In this document: positions 1 through 12,811 of the stretch, in pieces
Numbering within the stretch: position 1 is the stretch's first letter
Layout of the letters: every line of letters starts with the position of its first letter
NCBI GenBank assembly: GCA_024663395.1
Contig: JANFAH010000040.1
Span: forward strand, 548,551 to 612,550
Direction: 5' to 3'
DNA: 64,000 nt
From: Pisolithus tinctorius
Taxonomy: Eukaryota > Basidiomycota > Agaricomycetes > Boletales > Pisolithaceae
Notes under the pieces: generated by a model
Seen by the model: only the letters and a program-made list of their open reading frames with translations
The model's database searches: none
Told to the model about the DNA's origin: nothing
Program-made: the position numbers and the translations under genes

Positions 1-178
1 ACGTGGTTCAGGGGTCCCCGTAAGGAGGAGCGTGGCCTGTGTTCGCCTAGCCAGACCATTTAAAGCGCTCGTTCACACAGCTCTGTTCTTCAGAAATCTT
101 CATGTTTCATTCTGCAAGATCATACAGGGGGCAACGTATATGTAGGTGAGTGGCGTATTGGACCGTAAACATAGAAAG
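1..178. other. 3' flank of the first gene, no gene seen
   Basis: Short stretch downstream of the stop codon of the minus-strand trefoil-like gene. I see no coding frame or RNA gene in it; it is presumably that gene's 3' untranslated and flanking DNA. Confidence 0.5.
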
Positions 179-690
179 CTAGTCCAGCTTCTCGACGGAA
201 AAGTAGCAAGAATGGTCCTCATTCTCCTTAACAGCGAGCGAACCATGGTAGGCTTCGTGTCCAGGAACACTCGACAAAAATTTGCACCTCGAGCCCATAC
301 CCTGATATCCGGAGATAGTCAACTTGATCCAGTTGCCTCCCGATTGTATCACTCCAAATTCAACGCCTCCGTGGGGCCCCGCACACTTGACATCACTGAC
401 ATAATACATATTCACGATCTTTCCATTGGGACCTGAAGCACAGTATTATGTGTGAGAGCTAGGAAATTCCCAGTAACAAACTACGTACCTTTCAAACTTA
501 TGTTGCCATTCTTTAGTTTTGTCACGGTGAATTTTGCATCATCATCTAGCGTGTCATCATGGAATCGAAGACCATCTTCGTTAAAGACCTTCATGTATCT
601 TCCATCCTGCGATTTGAGTGCGATAGTGCCTGAAACATTCCACTCGTTCCTGCACACGAAAGGTCGATTAGCATCTCTATAGCATTCCAA
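179..690 (-). CDS. small beta-trefoil-like (fascin/ricin-B-like) protein
   Basis: Two exons on the minus strand, 690-489 and 432-179, joined across a 56-nt GTACGT...CAG intron, give 151 aa ending in a TAG. The join is in frame (AAA G|GT CCC AAT). Exon 1 carries a repeat-like strand pattern with GTIALKSQDGRY followed by KVFNEDGLRF, the hydrophobic/DGRY/F spacing seen in beta-trefoil domains such as fascin; exon 2 has GPNGKIV, IQSGGNW and FSVEKL. No signal peptide or membrane segment is visible. The family assignment is inferred from the pattern, not from a catalytic motif. At least one related, decayed copy lies 1.2 kb upstream and another near 38.5 kb, so it belongs to a multi-copy family. 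The ATG at 690 opens the visible frame, but a further 5' exon cannot be excluded. A secreted lectin is less likely because no leader is seen. Confidence 0.6.
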
Positions 691-1889
691 TAGGCTACGC
701 TACTTTAGTTGTCATTGTCTGAGGGAAGTCCAAACAAGATGTCAACCAAAGGGTTTGACTTTGGCGGTGGACACGTACATCAGATCCTGGGGTGTAAGTG
801 CGCGACTTGCTGACTTGTGGTATGAAGAGCAGGCAGATGACCTGTTAGACAGCCACCCTTCGACTCACCATTTATACGTTCCCGCAATAGCCAGATCAAG
901 AAATATGACAAGGACCTGTTGGTCGCGTCCCTAGAATTCAGGGATCTGACAAGAGACATCTGATGAGAAGCCCAGCAGTGCTCCACGACAACCCCGAATG
1001 CCGGGCAGGCAGCAAGAATGTTGGGAGATTAGAAGGATGTGTTCCATTCAACCGGGATGAGTTGCATCCGACAGCCGAACCTAGTGGGGGAATGCCGAGG
1101 TTTGCGAAAACCTGATACTCGTGACAATCGTGGGTTATTTAAAATAGGGTTGTTAAAATAACTCATCATAAGGAGCAAAATTGCCCGGGTCGCTGTGGGT
1201 GATGTTCCGATACTTGACCAGGTCCTACGACCCTGGACCAGCAAGACATATGCCTTGTAACCTACCAGCTATGCAGGGACATAAGAATATTCCACCTGAA
1301 CGGCTTTGACTTCGGCTACCCCACAAATTCAGTATGAATTGTGAACAGGCGCCCAGTGATCTGATGGCCAGGAAATATCGGGAACTTCCATATCTATGCG
1401 ATCGCGGAGCGCTCTTTGACCAAAATTATCATGTCCCTTGGACTTCCATGGACCGCATGTGTGATGAACCAAGCTTCCAGAAAGCACCAGAATCGTCTGC
1501 CGACCGCATCCCCTGTCGTTTTCCCTCGGCAGTTACGATGAACCAGTGCCGCCTCAACTTGAGTCCAAACCATTGAAAGGAAACTTCTGGAGACTTTGAA
1601 ACGCTCAAGAAGATCACGTTACGGATCCCCTAGATATCTCCAAGTCAGTGCATTCGTTTAAGGAAACACTGTCATTCTTGTGGGAGCCCCATCAGCCATG
1701 TGAACTTGCTTCGTTTTGATATCAGTGCACGGGCACTTCTACACGATTTACTCTGCAAGACTTCTGCGCCCCCAGAATTCTCTGGAAGGAAACGTTTAAG
1801 AACGCACCAATGTTATATGTAGATAACAAGAGGGATCGTCCTTCTCTGACACAAAGCGAACCCCTGTAAGAGCCTCCGACATCGTTCGA
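691..1889. other. intergenic, no supported gene
   Basis: About 1.2 kb between the intact trefoil-like gene and its decayed paralogue. The open frames here are short, lack splice-supported continuations and show no family motif. I see no tRNA or repeat. Confidence 0.5.
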
Positions 1890-2360
1890 TAAGGCTTTTA
1901 CATAAACACCCCCCCCCGGGACCCGGATATTGTCAAGTGAATCCAGCTTCCACCTGAGTGGACGATTCCAAATTAGACACCACCAGTGCAGTAGACATAG
2001 CTAGTTTGATACACATTCACCGTTGGGACCTGCAGAAAGTTACCACACGACACCTGTATGAGACGTGAGGGTGCCAATAGAATTCCCTACATTTTCGAGC
2101 ATATCCCGCCATACGAACTGCCTGTATAGTGGATTTAGCATTATCATCAAGGAGCCCTGCGGGACATCGGAAGTCCAGAGACCGCCTTCGTCGATAAAGA
2201 CTCGACCTTCATATACGTTCATGTGGATCCGAATCGCAAAGGTCTGGCTTCCATCGGCCACGAACCGAGACTTGGGAGCATAAAATGACTTCGTTGACGA
2301 CAGCAAGGAACTGATAGTAAACAGCAGAAATGTCAGTGTCCCCTTCAACTTTTCACGCAA
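1890..2360 (-). pseudogene. decayed paralogue of the trefoil-like gene
   Basis: Reading the minus strand from 2360, a hydrophobic leader-like start (TLTFLLFTISSLLSS) is followed by GRVFIDEGGLW and later GNSIGTL, which align with GRYMKVFNEDGLRF and GNISL of the intact copy at 179-690. After a CAG acceptor comes GPNGEC, matching GPNGKIV. Downstream, FGIVHSGGSWIHLTISG matches FGVIQSGGNWIKLTISG of the intact copy but is in another frame and is preceded by a TAA. So the second exon has both a frame change and a substitution-type stop. The leader-like start is not present in the intact copy and may be chance. Confidence 0.5.
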
Positions 2361-2475
2361 TCACATTGATACCAAATTAGTCCGACGAGTCCTCCCTTTG
2401 CCAGCGATCGACGAACACAGACAAGGTTTTCAAAGCCCAAGTTTGTGTGATTTATTTCAAAGACGCTTCCAGAGG

Positions 2476-3245
2476 ATGTCCCAAGAATCTGTCGTATTGG
2501 AGACGAGCTTGGGCGATGTTCAACTGGAGTTGTACTGGGACCATGCGCCCCGTGTATGTCAAACTTTCACGAACACTCATACGCAGGCAGCTTATTCGTG
2601 GCTCTACCAACCATCAGACATGTAAAAATTTTGCAGAACTCGTGAAACGGGGATATTATAATGGCGTCACATTCCATCGCATTGTCGCGGTGAGCGCCCA
2701 GTATTTATCCATGTTTTTGCGTCTCACGAGTACATCTAGGACTTCATGATCCAAGGGGGCGACCCAACAGGTACAGGAAGGGGAGGAACGAGTATATACG
2801 GTCAAAGATTGTGCGTTCTCCCGCTCTCTTGGCCCCTACCACTGCTTATGCTGCTCGTGTTACCAGCGAGGACGAGATTCACCCTGAGCTGCGCTTCACA
2901 GGCGCAGGTATCCTTGCCATGGCTAACTCGGGTCCAAACACAAACGGTACGCCTTCGTCATCTTTCTGCTCCCCTTTTCTGCCCAGTAGAGTACTAAACT
3001 TTGTCAGGCTCACAATTCTTCATCACACTCGCTCCAACGCCATATCTCGACAACAAACACACTATATTCGGCCGTGTGAGTTCAGGTATGAGAGTTGTGC
3101 AGCGTTTGGGTGCGGTCGCAGTTGATGCACAAGATCGGTGTGTAGCTTTCGATTATTCATGAAACGATCCCGATGGACTGACCGCGAACCTCACGGAAGG
3201 CCGAGAGAAGATGTGAAGATACATCGCGCTCGTGCGATAGCGTAA
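2476..3245 (+). CDS. PPIL1: cyclophilin-type peptidyl-prolyl isomerase, PPIL1/Cyp-like
   Basis: Six exons (2476-2553, 2618-2689, 2740-2810, 2867-2946, 3008-3137, 3200-3245) give 158 aa, close to the roughly 160 aa of single-domain PPIL1 proteins. Visible motifs in order: [68 protein letters not shown] and the C-terminal [16 protein letters not shown]. The active-site FHR...QGGD and FFIT motifs are intact. The family catalyses cis-trans isomerisation of X-Pro bonds; PPIL1 members sit in the spliceosome, which fits an intron-rich genome, but that location is inferred. All introns are GT-AG and 46-64 nt. The ATG at 2476 was chosen because the domain starts within a few residues. It converges with the apyrase gene, leaving 478 nt between stop codons. 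Confidence 0.93.
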
Positions 3246-3723
3246 CAAGGGTCATTACCCTACCCACGGTGTTGTGGCAAGGCTTTCCTGGTTAGCAATA
3301 CCGGATAAGACAACCAAGGCAAATGTTCTCATCCTAAACAAATTCAGGCCAGTTGGCATTGCCATCACGATTGTCTACCGTAGTAACGCTACACCACTCC
3401 ACCACGACTATGCGCTTCGTAAGCTACATCCGGTATCAGGTTAGCAGCCAGAAATAATGACCCTTGTATGTATGTAGTATTGTTGAGGTATTGTCTGACC
3501 TCGCTGCTACAGCGATATAAGAGCTTGGTGACAAATTTATGTGCTGTCCTTGTCATAAGTATGTACATCTGGGCAACGGACTAGTAAATTACGGTAACAT
3601 GAAAATCGTCTATCAGTATGGAAAAGTATCACAATAAGCATAGTATGTACTCGGTAGTGAGCATCCTGTAGAGAACGGCGGCCGCTTATCGTCGAATTAC
3701 ACTGGACGCATAACAGGGGACTG
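3246..3723. other. convergent intergenic spacer
   Basis: 478 nt between the stops of the cyclophilin gene and the apyrase gene. Both 3' UTRs and polyadenylation sites should lie here. I see no gene. Confidence 0.6.
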
Positions 3724-6103
3724 CTACTCATCCTCGAAACTCTCACTTGGTGTGTACGAAAAACTCGATGCACGTGACAGTGACATCTGTCTCGGGACGA
3801 GTGTCGTCAAGTTCATCTGGGACGAATTGCGCGAGCGCGCGATATTGGGGGTACAAGCTGAGATTGATGATATGGTGTTCGATAAAGTCGTCGTCGTCGT
3901 GCCATTTTCGTCAAAAAGAAGCGCAGTAGGTGTTGGCGACGATGAACGGGAGTGGTACTGCGATGCTGTGGAGGTCCCGAAGGCGGGGTGCTGATAAGCT
4001 GGGGATGTCGCGGAGGGGAACGAAAGCGAGCGCCGGAGATTCGGACGGGTGAGGGTCGTATTCAACGGCGATAATCTTGGGCGGGAGGGAGAGGAAGACA
4101 AAAATCGGCGGAGAGACCGAAGCAACGAGGGTTTCGATCGGGTAGAGGAACGTACTGAGGCACCTGGTGATAAGCTACCTTCCTCCATCGAGTATGTCGT
4201 GTCAAGGTCACGCTTGAGCGGGGATCGCCTGATGCGACGGAAAGTATGACGGACCGATCGGCGCAGACGGGAAGTCATACAGGCTAAAAGTAAAATCGCA
4301 AAGATATATAGGAAGAATGTGACCGGTGAGAATCCGAGCGATCCGCGAGAGAGAGCTGGGGGTAGGTGTTGAGATAACTTCTCTTCAATCATGTCGAGGT
4401 CGAAAAATGGCGGTCGAATTGGTCTTATGGGCGGATTCTGAGAAGTAGATGGTATATCTTGAACTGGATCCACAAGAGGTCGACTGTGAATTGATAGAGG
4501 TTTAACTGCCTTGCTAGCCTCTAGCACCATCTTCCCCAGGGTCCAGCTGATCGCAACTCCACCTACGCTATCCATAGATTGGAACATAGGTCGTCCTAGG
4601 CCTTTCCTTTCGGCTTGCTGTGCAACCTGCTCGCCCCTCGTCGAAGTGTTTCCACCTGGATCGACAATACGAGGTATCCCAATGCCTTCGTGAAGAATAT
4701 TGGCGACCCATGCTGCTTTGAAGCATTGCATCTGCAAACGCGACAACTCAACCCTATCGCCCCAGACACCAGTTTTGATGACCTCCCCGTCCTGCAGTAC
4801 CTCACCATCACCACCAAGCAAGCCACGCTGCTTGGACAACTCGTGTTGCTCAACTATCCCGTCCCAATCTCTCTCGCAGAATGCCGTTGCAGCCCGTTCG
4901 TACTGGACGAAGTCGTAAGGCCCACCCAAACCGAAGACGTGCTCGGACGAGTACCAGTATTCAGATATCCCGATGAAATGCGACGAAGAGAAGTTGATGA
5001 GTGGAACATGTACGCCATTGAAGAGACACGGTTCTTCTGCACACGGAGCCTCCTTATTTAGCAAGGGCGCGGTTTTCTGAAGGCACTGCGTGAACGAGCC
5101 CGTACCGACGAGCTTGTAGGGCACTGAGGAGTGCACGGGGGAACCATCCAACCGAGGCTTTCCCTCCGAAACCACCAGATCCTTTGGAAGACAAGGGTCA
5201 GGTATATAGTCGAGATCAGCCGTATCGAGAGTTTGATCATCCTCTGCAAGTCGGATCGTCTCGGAAATGTATCGTTCCCTCGCCTGATTCGTCCCATATC
5301 CCAACCACGTTGTCACGAACACCCGGTGCTTGACCTCCTCACCACTTAGAAGCCTCAGCCTAACGTCTACGAGCACCTCGTTGTCACTCCGAAGGTCACT
5401 ATCCGCAGGCTCGAACGCAATTTGGGTCGAGGCACCTCCCATGTCGAGGAATCCATATGTCGTCTTTTCACTTGTCCCCCCCGAAAACCCGTCCATAAGA
5501 TAATTCACTGCTATCCAACCGAACAGGCCTTCCTCCTCGCCGGTAATGATTTGGACACTCAGTCCACACGGACCGTCTTTGGACTCGTCGTCGATGCGGA
5601 AGTTGGAAGAGGAGCGAAGGTACTGGCATATTGCGTTCAATACCCGTGCTTGTTTCACCGGGCTTATGAGACGCATCCCAGCGGTGGCAAGAAGGAACAG
5701 AGGGGTTTCAGACTCGAGAGATGGCGGTATTCGGGACTGGGCATGTTGAATAAGTGGTTCTAGATAGCTCGCAACACCCTCCGGGTTATCCGCGAATGAC
5801 GAGAGACCTACAACGGACGTTAATACAAGCGATACTTACGTCTTGCAATAGCAAGGAGGCAGGAGGATATAACGGGAACTCAGACGGACCAGGCTCGACT
5901 TTAGTTATCCAGTCCTCGCCTGCTTTGACACCCTTTTCAACCTTGGGTAGCGTGTTCCGCACAATATCGCCTTGTTCGGCGAGAACTACGCCGGGGTCTT
6001 TCCAGCTGTATATCTGAAGTCTTGAACCAGACGAGCCGGCGTCGATAACCACTCCAAATCGGCGTGCAGCCAGCCATGGATCGGTGGATGTCGGTGGGGG
6101 CAT
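3724..6103 (-). CDS. YND1: apyrase / nucleoside diphosphatase, GDA1-CD39 family (YND1-like)
   Basis: Exon 1 (6103-5890) and one long exon (5807-3724) give 765 aa. The apyrase conserved regions are visible: VVIDAGSSGSRLQIY (residues ~18-32), LLATAGMRL (~110), GEEEGLFGWIAVNYL (~161) and GFLDMGGASTQIAFE (~190), followed by FGLGGPYDF. A membrane segment (TFFLYIFAILLLACM, ~565-582) is followed by a ~180-residue Ser/Arg-rich tail. Family members hydrolyse NDPs and NTPs in the Golgi lumen, supplying NMP for antiport of nucleotide sugars; the single C-terminal anchor and long cytosolic tail match yeast Ynd1. The 82-nt intron uses a weak GTCCGT donor; choosing it restores the conserved EPG-LSSFADNPEG junction, whereas the stronger GTAAGT 50 nt downstream leaves only a 32-nt intron and breaks the frame. 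No indel is seen in this gene. Confidence 0.92.
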
Positions 6104-6494
6104 AGACTGGCGTCCTGTGAACGTCGATACCGGCGCTCCAACTCCACGATTGAGTTAGAGTGTGATCTGGAAGCGATTGATGGGCGGTTGGCGATGAAAG
6201 GAATGTTTGAGAAACTGCCACCGACGCTGGCGCAAATTTCGCGAGCGAGCACGTTCTGCAGTTGGCAGTGCTGGCACTGTTGGTACGGTCGTTCACTGCG
6301 CCGCGGATCCCCCTCAACGTTGAATTAGCGTGTCCGAATGTAGTGCTATCCCAGCCAGTGGTTGTTGGTGATTGAACTCGTAGCAGAGGAAAAAATTATC
6401 TTAGATACAAGTTCTGCATACTAAGTTGCTAGGGAAAGCTATGGGATATATTGCGATAGATGGTCATATTCGGGGGATCCTTTGGCGAAATATA
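6104..6494. other. upstream region of the apyrase gene
   Basis: 391 nt between the apyrase start and the stop of the PWWP gene upstream of it on the same strand. It should hold the apyrase promoter and 5' UTR. No recognised element or gene. Confidence 0.5.
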
Positions 6495-9430
6495 TCACTT
6501 GGAGATCGTAGCCCTCCTCGGCCTCGTCCTAGTCCCTCCCGGAACAATCTTCTTCTCTGGTTCCTGATGTACCTTACTTAGGTCAATACCCCACAACCGA
6601 GCTTGGACCTCGCGCAACCTCATTACATCGTCCACCCAGTCTGTCTCGCTGGCTTTCTTCACAGCACAGTCATGTAACCGTTGCTCCTCTTCGTCGGAGA
6701 GCAATATTGCAGAAGTACGTTCACCCGACCTCCATAACAACAGCTGTTTGATAGCCTCTGGTAGGAGGATGTTCAAGCAGTACTGTACCAGTTGTCAATG
6801 ACTTTGTTGGGCACAGGAAAGGATATTCTCACATCAAGCTTCTCAACGCCAGATAATGAGTCAAACTCGTCGCATGCCACTTGGAAAGGGCGGGGTTGTC
6901 CTAAGCGGTCCGATGTTACAGAAGTCGGCTAGAAAGGACAATGAAGTGTAGCGGTGTAAATATGGGGTTGCTGACACTGACCTTGACTGGCTGCTCCGGA
7001 ATAGGGTTCAGTTCTGCAGTACTAAGGGGCCCAGGTTGAAGCTAAGGGTCTATCAGGTCATGTCTCGAGGCGACCCCAAACAACCCATACATCACAGTGG
7101 CCATTAGGTTGCTGCGTCCTGGTCTCCTTACCCTCTGGTGCTACTGCAGCCACACTGCTTGCCTCATTGAGAGGGGCGTTCGGTGTCTTCTACGTGTCAG
7201 AGTGGTGTCGCAAAAGAATGGAACACGTTTACCTCGCCGACTTCATCAACTACCATGCAAGTGTCGGAATTCCCAGAAGCACCTTCCTTGCTGCTATCTC
7301 CTGAGCTTGGTACCTGCGGTGCTTCTTCAGCTACTTGTGAATCACTGGGAGGATTGGATTTGATTTCCACAACCCCTTCTGTTTTCTCGTTCTGTGAGTC
7401 TTTCTTATCCAATGGTTCCGACGGCACCGCTGGATCTACAGGATCCGTTGCACCTTCACCGTTTTCCATACTCACATCCGGATCTATGGTTCTCTTAATG
7501 CGCCTGGCACTGTCTCCAAGTACCCACTTGCAAATGGCACGTTGCACAGCTTTGATAAACCGTGCATCCAATCCGCCTCGCACACCCGCATCTTTCAATA
7601 ATGCCGCACGTGCAGACCCTCCCTTCATGAAAGCGTCGTGCTTCGGTATAGCTGGTTTGTATCCCTTTACAAGGACTGCCCGTAGCACGGGTTTGACGTA
7701 TGCCAGCTGCGTATCCACCGATAAGCCATCGAATTCCGTCGGGGGTGGAGGCCTTGGGGGGACACTTGCAACGTCATCTTGGCCTTCCTCTTGCGCTGCC
7801 ACGCTCTCGTCTTCGGAGTCAAGGTCATCGGTAGTCTTTATCGTGCTCTCCCACTCGCCCAATGCACAGGTGACGAAGCCTTCTTCCTCTGAAGTCCAAA
7901 GCTTGGTCCGACTGATGGCATAAATCTTGTCATCCAGGAACATGACTCGATACTTTTCCGATTTATCTGGGTGATGCTCTAGAATCTTCCCCGGCCAGTA
8001 GAATGTGCTACCAGGTGCCTGTGCAAGAACAAGCTCTCCCGGGATTTGAAGTGTAGGGTCGGGTGGACAAGGAGAAAAGTTTTTAGGCGTTTGAGCGTAG
8101 GCGACCTTAAGATTACCCGTTGACCGTTGGGATCGAGGCTTCTTAACTGACTGAGTTTTCGACGGTGACTTGCGCTTGGAACTAGACGTAGAGGTGGGCT
8201 TCCGAAGGTCGGAGGTATCAACGTCAGATTCGTCGAGGGAATCGTATAAGCTTCCAACGCCACTAGCATAGGAAGAGATGAGAGCGGGCAATCCTTCGCG
8301 CTCAAGTGCGGTGGCTTTCTCCATGCTAGAAACCGCTGCCTCCCAGCGATCGACGAGGCTCGCTCCGCCTTCAAATCGCTGCTTTTTAGCAGGTGGAGAA
8401 CTGGTGAGGCCTTCCTCTCCAGATGCAGTGCGGAAGGTCAGCCGATTAAAGCGTCTCTTCCCACTTTCGTCGTTCACGGAGAGGATATTGTCCGATGAGG
8501 GTGATGAGATTGTACACATCTTACGGGGCGATGAGGAAGTAGAAGGGAAATCACCGAAGAGCGTGACACGAAGGGGATTCTTCGCTATTATCTGTGGCGA
8601 AACTTTGAGCTTAGCACATAATATAAAATATGTCTCCCGTTTACCTGAGCAGGCCACCAAAAACACTCTTCAGCTATGGCAATCACATCCCCATCTTCGG
8701 TGGATTGAAAGGTATCCCCGACGATTACTCCGCACTGGTTTACTAAAACCCAAGCAGGCATGCCAACTTCCCAACCACTCAGGTCCGTTTTAACGCCGAC
8801 TTTGGCTAGTTTCTTGCGAGGTGTGAGAGTGGCCTGTGATGCACTAGCCTTTGAAAGAGGGAAAGTCGCAGAGCTTGGAAGCGTCATCCGCGACAAGGGA
8901 ACAGACGTAGATGACGCTGATTCTGTTACATGACTGACCGGAGGAGATGCTGGAGGATGTTGCTTTGAAGGTGCGATTGGGCTTGACGGGAGACTAGATA
9001 ACGGCGAACACGATGACAATTCTCTATCAGAAGTAGATGGTAATGCCTTGCGCTTGAGTGAATGAACAGCTGCGGGTATACTTGGCGTAGGTTGGGACAA
9101 TGAAGTAGATGGTTTGGGTGTTAACTTTAGCTTGGGCTTCGACTGCACCTTGGCCTTTCCCGTGCGTTCTGGTGAAGAAGAGCTGCCCTTTAGTGGTGAC
9201 GATCGGTGCTTTCCTGTAGCAGTATACCGATACTTCACGTTCTTCAGCTTGCGAGCACTAGGCTCACCGAAGGGGTGTGAGACTGGGTCGTTATCCGAGC
9301 GATTTGCGTCTTCGTCAGAGCGACCCGGGGAATCCATGAGTTGTTCTGCAAAGTTCGCAGACGCACGCCTCGCCGCCCTGCGCGCAGGCAGCACTCGTTC
9401 CGACAGACCTCTGTTCTCTGGACTGGCCAT
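6495..9430 (-). CDS. PWWP-domain chromatin-type protein
   Basis: Six exons (9430-8645, 8591-7233, 7189-7091, 7041-6982, 6928-6833, 6782-6495) give 895 aa. A basic, Ser/Pro-rich N-terminus leads into a PWWP domain at residues ~215-285: EECFWWPAQ ends exon 1 and continues in exon 2 with IIAKNPLRVTLFGDF, so an intron cuts just after the WWPA core. A second tudor-like stretch (GELVLAQAPGSTFYWPGKIL, then YRVMFLDDKIYAI) lies at ~447-505. Near the C-terminus, after EKLDYCLNILLPEAIKQLL, comes a Glu-rich helical region and a basic tail. PWWP domains bind methylated histone H3 and DNA, so a nuclear chromatin role is likely, but the partner complex cannot be told from sequence. Exon 3 ends at a GTATGG donor; the nearer GTAAGG would give a premature stop. 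Confidence 0.8.
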
Positions 9431-12400
9431 GGAACATGAATACGTACGTGGCGTCGTCGAAGGAAATATCGATGGGGTCGAATTGGATAAATTTCCGATA
9501 TTTCGACAACCTCAAGCGTACAGTGGGGCAAGCAAATGGCGGGTGTCCGTACAGTGGGACGACGGAGGCAAGTGACGGGGAAGCGGACCTCCAGTCACGT
9601 GATCGCCTTGCGCCCAAGTTGCAACTGACGTCAGACCCGCTGACCGACTATCATCCTCGAAGTTCACCCCCTGCATTCTGGAACAATGCTGTACCGGTGT
9701 GTTCTTTCACCATGTAGACTTTAACTCGGCGCAGGTGATAGAATGGACGAGATGCAGTGAAATGATGATGGCTAACAATGTTGCTGAGTCCTGTCTTGCA
9801 GCTTGCCGCCACCATCGCACGGCAGCATTGTCAATGCCTGCCATACAATGCTCTTGGATAAGGTCATTACCGTTTTCACGTTCTCATCACATCAAATCCC
9901 AAGTACAATGTTTCCCTACCTTTCTCCACCAAGTTACCCGCTGCTGCGACACGCTCAAGGAACATTCTCCAGCGAGCGCCGTGTACTCCGTGATAAGTCG
10001 TGTCGAAGTCCGATACACCACTGCAATACTGTTTTCATCACTGCCGATCTGATCCGTCCGCCGAATTGGCTGTATGTTGTGCTAGTACTACTTAGTTGGC
10101 CCTGTCCCATGCACTCCCTTCATGTCCATCTCATTCAATCATTCAATTCCGCACCTGTAATATGTGGTTTGATCACCCTTCACTTGTCTGGACTCCGTCT
10201 TAATCCGAAGTATGTACACTTCGTTACTTTCCCCATTGGTTCGATCGCTTATCGCCTCATCATCGACGCAATCGCTCATTGGAAGATATGAGATGCCGCA
10301 GTCTATCGATACGATACAGCTCGTCCACTTGTTCTTATGGGTATGTTCAACACCTCTTCTCACGACACGCGTTCGCAGGTTTGTCGCATTCTGCACATTT
10401 ACCACGTTCACGTCTGCTGCTGGCGTTCTCTACCCTTTCTGTGGTGTCTTACCTTCAACTACCCTCACGGTGGCGTCCTCGTGACAGCTCCAATTTTCAC
10501 ATTTCCGAGACTTCTCATGCACGCAGGACAGGCACTTGACGGTAATGCCTACTAGCACACCCAAGCTTAGCGAGGTGTGTGGTCTCTGAGTGGAGAGAAG
10601 CTCAAAGCTCACTTCAAGCCATGAGTTAAGGGTGAACTGCTTTTTATCCTGGCGTTTAACACCTGTAGCTGAAGGGTCCCTTGGCTTTCTGCTGTTTTTT
10701 TGGGGGGAGCGACTTTTCTACGGTAAGATTCTATTATGGGCTGAATAAAAACCATGCAAATGAAAAACACGCATTACGTTACACGTATACTGGAGTGAAC
10801 TCTTCCTTCTTTTTACTGCCGTGTCACAGCCATGGTGGCTTGATTTGGTAGCTTGCGTCTGGTACTGTGGATACCAAGCACCGCGTAAGAGCAGTCTCAT
10901 ATCCAATGTTCGAACTCTAACCTAACGTTAACAGGTTACCACTACTTCCGCAGCTCTGGTTTCTCAGTCAGACATACCCGTGAACGAACCAAATCGTGCC
11001 TCTGGTGCTGATGGGCACGAGGGAAGCGTCCCGGTTCAATCACAGCACCTTAACTGCCTAGGTGCTGCTTCTGCAAGTTTCACACATATTCCAGTATGGA
11101 ATATCACTTCGATTACGCCATGCGATGCTAGAACAGGTCGGTAACAGTACTGCACTGCGTCGGGCAAACCAAAAATGCTGCCCTTTCTTCCATGGTTCCC
11201 GGATTCCTTAACGGTATGGCTAGACGCCCATATAAGGTCCAATAGGTCTGGCACGACCGCATCTGGCGACTTGTTGTTCCAGATACAGGAAACCCCAATT
11301 GTCAAAGCCTAGCCTCACCGCTCAGCGGGGAAAAGGACGTGGGGGGACGAGGGACACCCTGAGTGGCAGCCCTACTTGCGAATGGAGTTTCCAGAAAATG
11401 TGACCCTTCAAGGGTCATCTGACCTCTTGGCATTTCAATGTTATTTTTGCTTTGATCGAACGTGATGGCTATGGGACATAATTCTGGGGACAGGAGTCCA
11501 ATCCCATCGATTTGTTATACATGGCGGTCTTACTGCTTAGTTCTGACCTACCCGTGTGCCTGTATTCTGCGAGAGTGGTGATGCATTGCCAGGTGCCAGT
11601 GTGCAGAGCACGCTCAGGACCCTCGAAGCTATACCCCATAATAACCTCGTAAGCACTGATTACAGAAAAAGACGCAGTAATACAAACGCCACCTTCTAAA
11701 GGCGAGACAATTGCATTGGATTTTTGCGTGTTCAGAGCTCCAGGGATACTGCTAGTGGCAATGGTACCCTCGCGATCGATCGGCTCGTCCCTGCGCAGAA
11801 TCAATCATCAACATCACAATCTCTATCCACGGGGGGGCCGTGCCCATACAACACGGCACGATCAAGAATCAGGCCATCGCACTGCACGCAAGAAGGAGTC
11901 GAGGAATTTGCGTGTATTGCAGAAGGGGCGGAGTGGAGGGAGAGGGGAGCTCTGAGCGGCCGTTCGAACAATGACGGGAGAACGAACGTCGAAGATTAAC
12001 TACATTCCAGCGGCGACCTGCAATGAACGATATGTCCGCTCTCCATGAGTTACGGACGCTGCTGAGAGAAACAATAACCTCACAACTGAACTGGGCTCAA
12101 CCATCCATGCTGACATGCGCAGGAGGTTCGATATTGTCTGAATCGGACTCGATCTCGATTACCCTGCGTGGCCTGGTTCGGTCTGTGCATGGGACCAGAT
12201 TTCATTTAGGTCTCGTCCAAACATGTCGGGTGCTATCAGTGTCGTGCCTGATTGCCTCAGCTCCTCGAGGCCTCGAGGCATGCAAGCAAACATCTGAACT
12301 ATCCAAATAAACGCGACGTGGCGTGCCACCGACGCGTGGTGAACGCGTCGCGTCCATTCTCCCTCGCATTAAAATGTGTACTTAGTTCGGATGGGCTCAA

Positions 12401-12811
12401 CGGGTCCAGCAACCAGGTGCTTCACTCAGTTGCCAGGTGACAATCAGGTGATGGCACCACATGTCATTTGGACGGAACTCGTACGTCAACGATACACGCG
12501 AGCTAAAATCGATAAGGCAGGGAAGCCTAAGGAAGCAGCATAAGTTACTGGGAAGGGCGCAAGGCGAAATTGGAGCGAATGTGAGCGATACGAGTAGCGT
12601 AAAGCCCGAGGAATAACACCAGAAAGAAAATCCTGAGCATAATGTACCTGAAAAAAACGATACATGAATTCATGTATAGTGCATAAGAACCTAGTTGCCG
12701 TATCTATGAGCGCCAGAAATGATAAAAGATGACCAAGAGTTAGAGCTACAGTCCTCGGCAGTGAGCATGAAAAAGATAAGAAACGGTTTATAGGGCATAC
12801 GGCATAAGTAA
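9431..12811. other. 3.4-kb region without a supported gene
   Basis: Upstream of the PWWP gene and downstream of the Ser/His-rich gene. The longest frame (9803-10291, plus, 162 aa) has no recognisable motif or splice-supported extension. A minus-strand frame at 11469-11804 reads as plausible protein but resembles no family I know. The region just upstream of 9430 should hold the PWWP gene promoter, with a CACGTG element at about 9596-9601. Confidence 0.45.

Noticed and set aside
5840..5889. Use of the strong GTAAGT donor at the end of apyrase exon 1
   Set aside because: It leaves a 32-nt intron and puts the conserved LSSFADNPEG out of frame; the weaker GTCCGT donor gives the conserved junction.
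9803..10291. 162-codon plus-strand frame
   Set aside because: No motif, no splice-supported extension, unusual composition; likely chance in a 3.4-kb gap.
11020..11050. tRNA-like B-box string GGTTCAATC
   Set aside because: No matching A box or cloverleaf pairing upstream at the right distance.
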